This document shows, piece by piece, positions 37,114 to 42,372 of a stretch of 42,372 nt of DNA. A model generated the notes under the pieces. That model made no database searches. It saw only the letters and a program-made list of their open reading frames with translations, and had not been told where the DNA came from. The translations under genes were made by a program, and so were the position numbers. The first letter of the stretch is position 1. Every line of letters starts with the position of its first letter. Where the stretch lies: contig JARFRF010000037.1 in NCBI GenBank assembly GCA_029287395.1, positions 1 through 42,372 of the forward strand. The letters run 5' to 3'. Source of the stretch: Methyloceanibacter sp. (GTDB lineage: Bacteria; Pseudomonadota; Alphaproteobacteria; Rhizobiales; Methyloligellaceae).

Positions 37114-38409
37114 CTAGGGAGCGCCGATAGCGACCTTGGTCTCTTCTCCCCGCAGTCTCGCGATAATCGTCGCGCAACAGGCGTCACCCCAAACATTGAC
37201 GCTCGTTCGGCACATATCGAGCACCCGATCGAACACCAAAAGCACGCCGAGAGCCTCCACCGGCAAACCAACTGCAGCAAGGATGATAGCGATTGCGACC
37301 AGCGATGCGGATGGCACACCAGCCACGCCAATCGACGTGACAAGCGCGATCGTGACAATCGTGAACTGCACGCCAAAACTGAGCTCCAACCCGTAGGCCT
37401 GTGCCAGGAACACGGCGGCCGCGCATTCGTAGAGAGCGGTTCCATTCATGTTTACCGTCGCGCCAAGCGGCAGCACGAAGCTCGATACGCTGTTTGAGAC
37501 ACCAACCTTTTCTTCGATTGTATCCATGGTCACTGGCAAAGTTGCCGAAGACGACGACGTCGAGAACGCCGTCAGCAGAGCCGGCGACATGGCCCGCAGT
37601 GTCGCAAAGGGTTTGACCTGGCCAATGAACCGCAAAAGCAAGGGCAATGTGATCAGCGAATGCAGGAGCAGTGCCGCCAGGACAGCCAACGCGAAATTGG
37701 CCAGCGGCTCTGCCGCCGCAAACCCGGTTTCGGCAATCACAGCCGCGATCAGAGCAAAAACGCCAATGGGCGCGAACTTCATGATGAATTCGGTCATGTA
37801 CATCATGACGTGGAACACGGCGTTCCAGAACTTAAACAGCGGCTCCGCGTAGTCATGCTGGAGCTTGGTCATGAAGTAGCCGAAGAGAATGGAAAAGAAG
37901 ATCAGTGCCAACATCTGACCTTCCGCTGCTGCCATGACGATATTGGGGGGTACCATACGCAAGAACAATTCGACGACATCGCCCGCGCCCCTGCCCTCAA
38001 TTCTTTCGCTGATGTCCTCGGGCGGCGCATCGAGTGCCAGGATCTCGCGCGCGGGCTCCCCATCGACATAGCCGGGCGCCATGACGTTTACCGTCAACAG
38101 CCCGATCAGAATGGCCGCTAGCGTTGTCGAGCCATAGAAGAGCAGCGTCTTGCCACCTAGTGCCCCAATATTGCCGCCGGAGCCAATGCCGGCGACGCCG
38201 ACGATGATCGAGGACGTGATCAACGGCACGATGATCATCTTCAAGGCGTTGAGAAAAACCGTACCAAAGAAGTCGAAGATTGCAACGAAGCTGACGCCGA
38301 AGATTGTAGGCGTGAAGGTGTCGGTCGTGAATTGTTTGACGAGGGACCCGACAATGGCCGCAAGTACGATGGCAATAAGTATCTGCCAGTGGAGTGCAAG
38401 CTTGCGCAC
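37114..38409 (-). CDS. Dicarboxylate/amino acid:cation symporter (DAACS, GltP/DctA type)
   Basis: 431-residue inner-membrane symporter. N-terminal helices include NALKMIIVPLITSSIIVGVA; the serine-rich re-entrant loop is SSSSATLPVTMDTIEE; helix 7 carries NMNGTALYECAAAVFLAQ; re-entrant loop 2 has GVPSAS; helix 8 has DRVLDMCRTSVNVWGD. These are the substrate and sodium sites of the GltPh fold. The substrate is probably glutamate, aspartate or a C4-dicarboxylate; the residues around DMCRTSVN with Arg fit acidic substrates. It is convergent with the porin gene. Confidence 0.95.
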   Translation of the reverse strand: MRKLALHWQILIAIVLAAIVGSLVKQFTTDTFTPTIFGVSFVAIFDFFGTVFLNALKMIIVPLITSSIIVGVAGIGSGGNIGALGGKTLLFYGSTTLAAILIGLLTVNVMAPGYVDGEPAREILALDAPPEDISERIEGRGAGDVVELFLRMVPPNIVMAAAEGQMLALIFFSILFGYFMTKLQHDYAEPLFKFWNAVFHVMMYMTEFIMKFAPIGVFALIAAVIAETGFAAAEPLANFALAVLAALLLHSLITLPLLLRFIGQVKPFATLRAMSPALLTAFSTSSSSATLPVTMDTIEEKVGVSNSVSSFVLPLGATVNMNGTALYECAAAVFLAQAYGLELSFGVQFTIVTIALVTSIGVAGVPSASLVAIAIILAAVGLPVEALGVLLVFDRVLDMCRTSVNVWGDACCATIIARLRGEETKVAIGAP

Positions 38410-38658
38410 CGTGTTTTCCCCTCACCCGCGCTGAAACCGAACCGTTCGAATGCCGCATGTGTACGGCTCCGGTGTCAACCAAGAATGTCGGCGCTAGAGC
38501 TCTTGGAGCATATTAAAGGCGTTCCGTGCTGAGCGCAGATGAGCGCTTTTGGCAACTAGCAGACGCAAACCAGGACGCAACCCAAGCCCGCTTACTAAGC
38601 GCCAGTCAAACGTCGAACTGGAACAAGTATAAATCGCTCCGATCTTGATTTCGAAGGT

Positions 38659-38735
38659 TGGTGGGCCCGGCTGGACTCGAACCAGCAACCAGACGGTTAT
38701 GAGCCGCCGGCTCTAACCAATTGAGCTACGGGCCC
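38659..38735 (-). tRNA. tRNA-Ile2 (CAU)
   Basis: 77-nt cloverleaf on the minus strand including an encoded CCA. Acceptor GGGCCCG pairs with CGGGCCC, D arm GCTCAATTGGTTAGAGC, anticodon loop CTCATAA with anticodon CAU, T arm GCTGGTTCGAGTCCAGC. The CAU could mean Met, but the acceptor and T arm match the tRNA-Ile2 type (E. coli ileX has the same T arm pattern) rather than elongator tRNA-Met. TilS would convert the C to lysidine to read AUA. Confidence 0.9.
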
Positions 38736-38908
38736 CCATTTGCGAAAGACGGATGACAATCCAACCCCGCATACCGCTCGGCTTGAGTCGCGCGCGGCAC
38801 AGACTGACCTTTTAGAGCCTTCTGCCTGGCCTCACAATTCCGCCTCATAACAAATTCCTTATTGCATCCAAACTCAATGACCAACCCGCCAAGCCCGGAG
38901 TCTTCTCA

Positions 38909-39631
38909 ATGGTCCTCTATCGCTCTCTACGCTTCGTCGTGCCAACCGTTGTCGCATTGGCGCTTGTGCTCTCATCGACGGTGACCCACGCGTCGGAGAA
39001 CAAACGAACACTTTCGCTTGCCGCATCCGGTACGGTGAAGGCCGCGCCAGACATGGTAAGCATATCAACAGGGGCAACCAGCGAAGGGCAAACAGCAAGG
39101 GACGCGTTGTCCAAGAACACGTCGGCGATGACCCAGGTTGTCGACGCTCTCAAAGCGGCGGGCATCGAGCCAAAGGATATCCAAACGACGAACTTTTCTG
39201 TCTCGCCAATATACGAACGGAAAAAGCAAAATGAGGCTGCTTTCATCACAGGCTATCGCGTCAACAACAGTGTCAACATCACCGTTCGGGACATCAAGAA
39301 ACTCGGCGACGTCTTGGACAAGACGGTTGAGGCCGGCGCCAACACGATTGACTCAATCCAGTTTGGGATCGTCGACTCGGAGAAGATGAAAGATGAGGCA
39401 CGGAAACTGGCCATGCAGAACGCAATCGATAATGCCAAGCTTTACGCCGAAGCGGCTGGCGTGGAACTTGGGCCGGTAATCAAAATTACGGAGACCGGCA
39501 GCCAGATCCCTCGGCCGCTGCAGGCAAGAATAGCTTCGGCCCCAATGATGGCAGAGGCGGCCCCAGTGCCTGTTGAAGGCGGCACCATGTCGATAGAGGC
39601 GAAAGTTCAGGTCATTTGGGAGTTGAGATAG
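38909..39631 (+). CDS. SIMPL-domain (DUF541) exported protein
   Basis: 240 residues. Signal peptide 1-28 (VPTVVALALVLSSTVTHA). Mature part is a single SIMPL/DUF541 domain: LSLAASGTVKAAPDMVSIST, AMTQVVDALKAAGIEPKDIQ, TGYRVNNSVNITVRDIKKLG, and the hydrophobic AKLYAEAAGVELGPVIKI. The ATG at 38909 follows GGAG. The domain occurs in periplasmic or outer-membrane proteins in bacteria; the role is unknown, with oxidative stress protection proposed for E. coli YggE. Confidence 0.9.
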   Translation: MVLYRSLRFVVPTVVALALVLSSTVTHASENKRTLSLAASGTVKAAPDMVSISTGATSEGQTARDALSKNTSAMTQVVDALKAAGIEPKDIQTTNFSVSPIYERKKQNEAAFITGYRVNNSVNITVRDIKKLGDVLDKTVEAGANTIDSIQFGIVDSEKMKDEARKLAMQNAIDNAKLYAEAAGVELGPVIKITETGSQIPRPLQARIASAPMMAEAAPVPVEGGTMSIEAKVQVIWELR

Positions 39632-39672
39632 TACCGTGAGGTTCCTAGCTGGAGTAGTCTCGGCTCCTCACT

Positions 39673-40029
39673 TTAAGACTTCGACACGATCTCGTTGTCG
39701 TCGCCGAGCAAAACGACGCTTGGATGATAGTTGCGCGCTTCCTCCGCCGGAAGCTGGCAATAGGCGACGATGATGACTTTGTCGCCCTTCTGGACGAGCC
39801 GAGCCGCAGCGCCATTGACGGCGATTTCGGAGGATCCGCGGGGCGCTTCGATCGCATATGTCGTGAAGCGTGCGCCAGTATTGATGTTGAGCACGTCCAC
39901 TTGTTCATGCGGCAAGATGCCCGACGCATCGAGCAGGTCCCGATCAATACCGATCGAGCCCTCGTAATGCATATCGGCGCCGGTCACCGTTGCGCGGTGC
40001 AGCTTTGTTTTCAGCATCGTTAGGAACAC
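39673..40029 (-). CDS. panD: Aspartate 1-decarboxylase PanD (proenzyme)
   Basis: 118-residue proenzyme that self-cleaves before a serine to form its pyruvoyl cofactor, then decarboxylates aspartate to beta-alanine for pantothenate and CoA. The Gly24-Ser25 cleavage pair is in [40 protein letters not shown] follows. The GTG at 40029 is chosen because it gives the TMLKTKLHR start that aligns with E. coli and leaves GGGGCGGA upstream; the ATG at 40017 would shorten it by four residues, and a longer frame to 40293 has no family sequence. Confidence 0.95.
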   Translation of the reverse strand: MFLTMLKTKLHRATVTGADMHYEGSIGIDRDLLDASGILPHEQVDVLNINTGARFTTYAIEAPRGSSEIAVNGAAARLVQKGDKVIIVAYCQLPAEEARNYHPSVVLLGDDNEIVSKS

Positions 40030-40098
40030 TTGTCCGCCCCAGATTCCTAAAAGAATCCTAGTTGGGTCACACGTTGGGACCCCTCGATCTCGACTGTG

Positions 40099-40134
40099 GA
40101 TATAGAACAAGAGCGGGAGTGTTGCAACGCAACA
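40099..40134 (-). promoter_or_regulatory. Candidate panD promoter with overlapping palindrome
   Basis: On the minus strand -35 TTGCAA (40122-40127), 17-bp spacer and -10 TATATC (40099-40104), each four of six to consensus. A perfect palindrome TGTTGC-AAC-GCAACA at 40120-40134 covers the -35, so a regulator could block it. The start would be about 65 bp upstream of the GTG. Confidence 0.38.
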
Positions 40135-40195
40135 TCCTAGCGATTCTGGGATTTCCGCCCTGCCGATTATGACAGTTTTAGGAAAATCTCCACAG

Positions 40196-41491
40196 TTACC
40201 GGCCGTTAGCGGGCGAAAGTTGAAGGTTCTGCCTAAGGGCCCAAAGCCGCTTTGCGACCGGGATTCCGCGTAAGTCGTGCAGCCCCATATCATTCAACCG
40301 CAGTCCCGGCTCGGATCGCGCGCGACTCACCACCTGGTCGGTGGCCACAATCGGCTGACCCAGCAGCTTCGACATGTCCTGCGTGCGGGCAACCTCGTTG
40401 ACGGTCCGGCCGATGACACCGAATTTCAGCCGCTCGCGCGTGCCCGCATTCCCGAACACGACATCGCCGAAATGAACCCCGACGCCGAAATTGATCTCGG
40501 CCGCGCAAGGACACTGCCGCGCCTTGGCAGCAGCCAGGCGCTCTTGTGCTTTCAACGCGGCCCGCAACGCCGATGTGGACGCCGCCTCTTCGCCCGCGAC
40601 ATCCGCCGGGAAGAACGCAAGGATCGCATCGCCCACAATGTCTAAGACTTGGCCGCCCTCTTCGATGACGGCGCCCGCTGCACAATCAAAATAGACGTTG
40701 AGCAGTTCGAGAAAGCCTTCAACGGAAAGCTGGTCCGCAAGTCCCGTCGAGTTCCGTAAGTCGCTGTACCACAGCGCCGCAGTGAGACGCTCGCCATCGC
40801 CGCGCTTCACGCTACCGGCGAGAATTCGCTCACCCACCAACGGACCATGAAACGCGTTGAGCGTATTCTTGGCGATCTGATCTTTGATCATCACGCGCAA
40901 GGCCAAGGAGAGCGGCGCCAGGATCTGCTGCATGATCGAGATATCGCGGGCCGAGAAGCCTTCGGGCTCCTTACTCGACCAGGACAGCGCAAGCCCGTCC
41001 GTGGTGCCGACCTCCATCGGCCCTTCGCCGAAGGAAACCACCCGCGCGTAGTACCCGGTATAGCCCTCGTTGCGCAGGCGCTGCAGCAGCGGAAACTTGT
41101 CAACCATGTCGTCCTGGTCCAGCCGCAGCGGCAACTCGAGCACGTTCTCTTTGATCATCCAGTAGAACGGACTGAGCGTGAAATCCGGATTGTCTTCGCG
41201 GAGAGCCTGGAAGTACTCGACATCCACGCCCTCATCGTCCGTCCAGCCGATGGTCATGCCGTCGAACAGCGGATGCAGGATGCGGAAGCCAACCATCATG
41301 CGCGCGAGCGGCACACCGGCCTGCACCAGCCGGCCCATGACTTGCTCGATGAGATCGCTAATCGGGCGGTCGGTCAGCCCCGATGCAATAATCGCGTCCG
41401 CAATCTGCCCCGAAACACTGAACTCGCTGTCGTCGGGCCCGAGCGCAGCCGGCGCTCCCTCTTTCAAATGATGAATCAGCGCATCCGTCAT
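40196..41491 (-). CDS. Class III adenylate/guanylate cyclase-like protein
   Basis: 431 residues: an N-terminal domain of about 210 residues of unknown role, then a class III cyclase domain (about 235-420). Metal aspartates are Asp244 ([10 protein letters not shown]) and Asp288 ([12 protein letters not shown]), and the transition-state pair Asn365 and Arg369 is in RTVNEVART. The base-specifying positions are unusual: Asp284 where a Lys normally sits (KxxGD), and Gly358 where Asp or Thr sits. So the product nucleotide cannot be assumed. It could make cAMP, cGMP or another cyclic nucleotide, or be weakly active. The domain signature is otherwise complete. Confidence 0.9.
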   Translation of the reverse strand: MTDALIHHLKEGAPAALGPDDSEFSVSGQIADAIIASGLTDRPISDLIEQVMGRLVQAGVPLARMMVGFRILHPLFDGMTIGWTDDEGVDVEYFQALREDNPDFTLSPFYWMIKENVLELPLRLDQDDMVDKFPLLQRLRNEGYTGYYARVVSFGEGPMEVGTTDGLALSWSSKEPEGFSARDISIMQQILAPLSLALRVMIKDQIAKNTLNAFHGPLVGERILAGSVKRGDGERLTAALWYSDLRNSTGLADQLSVEGFLELLNVYFDCAAGAVIEEGGQVLDIVGDAILAFFPADVAGEEAASTSALRAALKAQERLAAAKARQCPCAAEINFGVGVHFGDVVFGNAGTRERLKFGVIGRTVNEVARTQDMSKLLGQPIVATDQVVSRARSEPGLRLNDMGLHDLRGIPVAKRLWALRQNLQLSPANGR

Positions 41492-41740
41492 AACGCGAAC
41501 CTTATCACGTAAGGCTATGACCGCATCGGGGCGAGAGGCTCAAGTTTTCGTGGGTAAGCCGCCAAAACTATCGTGAGGCGAAAGGTCGCTGCGTTGCCCC
41601 AAAAAGTTCAACATCCAGCCACGGGTTTTTCGCACGCCCTAACTACTTAAACTGCCAAGAACTGAGCGAATCAGCACCGCTAAGCTATAAACGTCACATT
41701 GGGAAAAGCGCCAAGGTCGGCCAGAGGTTTTTTGGAAGTA

Positions 41741-42370
41741 ATGCGCGCAGATGCAGCGCGTGAAGCGTCCAGAGAGCAAAGGCACGTAAGGCGACCCATG
41801 GGCCAAGCAGCACCGATCTTCCCGAGGCGGAATTTTTCTCCGTTACGCGAGAAACTCATCCGCCGCACCATCACCATTGCCGGCAAAGACGGCCACCCGC
41901 ATCTCGCCCGTCCGATCGATCTATCGGATGCGGCCAAACTCATACGCTGCTACGACGCCATGACCGACCGGGGCAAATGGTTCCGGATGCTTCATCACCT
42001 GCCCCACCTAAGTGAAGAGATGGCGCGCGAGTTCTGCACGCCGGACCCCGAGAAGGATCTGTGCATCGTGCTGGAAGGCGACGGGCCGCTCGAAGGCGAG
42101 ATCCTGGGCGGCGCGCGCATCACCGGCAGCGCGGACGGCAAATCGGCCGAATATTCCGTGACACTCCGCCCGGAAGCCGAAGGGCTCGGCCTTGCCCATA
42201 AGGCGCTGGAGCTCGTCTTCGAGATCGCGCGCGAGATGGGCTACACGCATATCTGGGGCGCGATCCACGCGGAGAACGGCCCCATGCTGCAGCTCGCCGA
42301 AAGCCTCGACCTAAACCTGCGCCGCGACCCCAACGACGCCGCGTTGATGGTCTCGGAAGGCGAACTTTAG
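41741..42370 (+). CDS. GNAT-family N-acetyltransferase
   Basis: About 209 residues ending 2 bp before the window edge, with its stop inside. The acetyl-CoA loop appears as VTLRPEAEGLGLAHKALELV, where the usual Q/R-x-x-G-x-G/A signature is slightly altered, and YTHIWGAIHAENGPMLQLAE is the beta5/alpha4 part. The start is unsure: ATG 41741 (after GGAAG), ATG 41798 (after AAGG) or TTG 41699. The target, either a small molecule or protein lysines as in Pat-type enzymes, is unknown. Confidence 0.78.
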   Translation: MRADAAREASREQRHVRRPMGQAAPIFPRRNFSPLREKLIRRTITIAGKDGHPHLARPIDLSDAAKLIRCYDAMTDRGKWFRMLHHLPHLSEEMAREFCTPDPEKDLCIVLEGDGPLEGEILGGARITGSADGKSAEYSVTLRPEAEGLGLAHKALELVFEIAREMGYTHIWGAIHAENGPMLQLAESLDLNLRRDPNDAALMVSEGEL

Positions 42371-42372
42371 TC

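Noticed and set aside
38659-38735. Elongator tRNA-Met (CAU)
   Set aside because: Acceptor and T arms follow the Ile2 pattern.
40045-40062. GATTC-CTAAAA-GAATC small dyad upstream of panD
   Set aside because: Five-base arms are too short to separate from chance.
40030-40293. Long N-terminal extension of PanD
   Set aside because: PanD family proteins start at TMLKxKLHR; the extension has no matching sequence.

Overview
The window is chromosomal DNA of an alphaproteobacterium, most likely of the order Hyphomicrobiales. The evidence is moderate to high GC content, a classic division and cell wall (dcw) cluster with a meso-diaminopimelate type MurE, a metF and split metH locus led by an ArsR-methyltransferase fusion of the SahR type, a DUF2852 protein, an ELM1-family protein, and a tRNA-Ile2 (CAU) of alphaproteobacterial type. 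No genus can be assigned from the sequence alone. I see no phage, insertion sequence, CRISPR array or integrated element.

Layout. 1-7010: the start of the dcw cluster on the minus strand, read mraZ, rsmH, ftsL, ftsI, murE, murF, mraY (cut by the window edge). It is preceded by a 10-bp-period array of TGGG boxes that fits a MraZ operator overlapping a promoter. 7201-9090: a secreted or anchored alpha/beta hydrolase, the 3' remnant of a catalase-peroxidase gene (katG), two strong hairpins, and the RNase P RNA gene (rnpB) with its promoter. 9287-11813: a Crp/Fnr-type regulator followed by two exported proteins sharing a small three-cysteine YHS-like domain, one with a tandem-duplicated C-terminal part; this is the least described part of the window. 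11851-13862: an amidase with a peptidoglycan-binding domain, a TerB-DnaJ protein and a small membrane protein, all on the minus strand. 14021-19468: gamma-carbonic anhydrase-like protein, fused 5-oxoprolinase and an FAD monooxygenase on the plus strand. 19475-23594: small exported protein, DUF2852 protein, GH25 lysozyme-like protein, TetR regulator, von Willebrand A protein and a 27-residue membrane microprotein.

23695-29587: the methionine and one-carbon operon on the minus strand (sahR-like, metF, metH Hcy/Zn half, metH pterin/B12/activation half), with tight overlaps and a perfect palindrome at the sahR start. 29728-35339: a truncated GH19-like gene, the ABC-F factor EttA, an ELM1-family protein, a TerB protein, a sulfotransferase, a tiny exported protein and a ZIP metal transporter. 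35618-42370: an OprB-type porin broken by a one-base frameshift, a dicarboxylate/Na+ symporter, tRNA-Ile2, a SIMPL-domain protein, aspartate decarboxylase PanD, a class III nucleotide cyclase with unusual base-specifying residues, and a GNAT acetyltransferase.

Most genes are housekeeping and cell envelope functions. The most notable observations are the MraZ box array over the mra promoter, the YHS-like exported pair, the gene remnants (katG, GH19-like) and the frameshifted porin.
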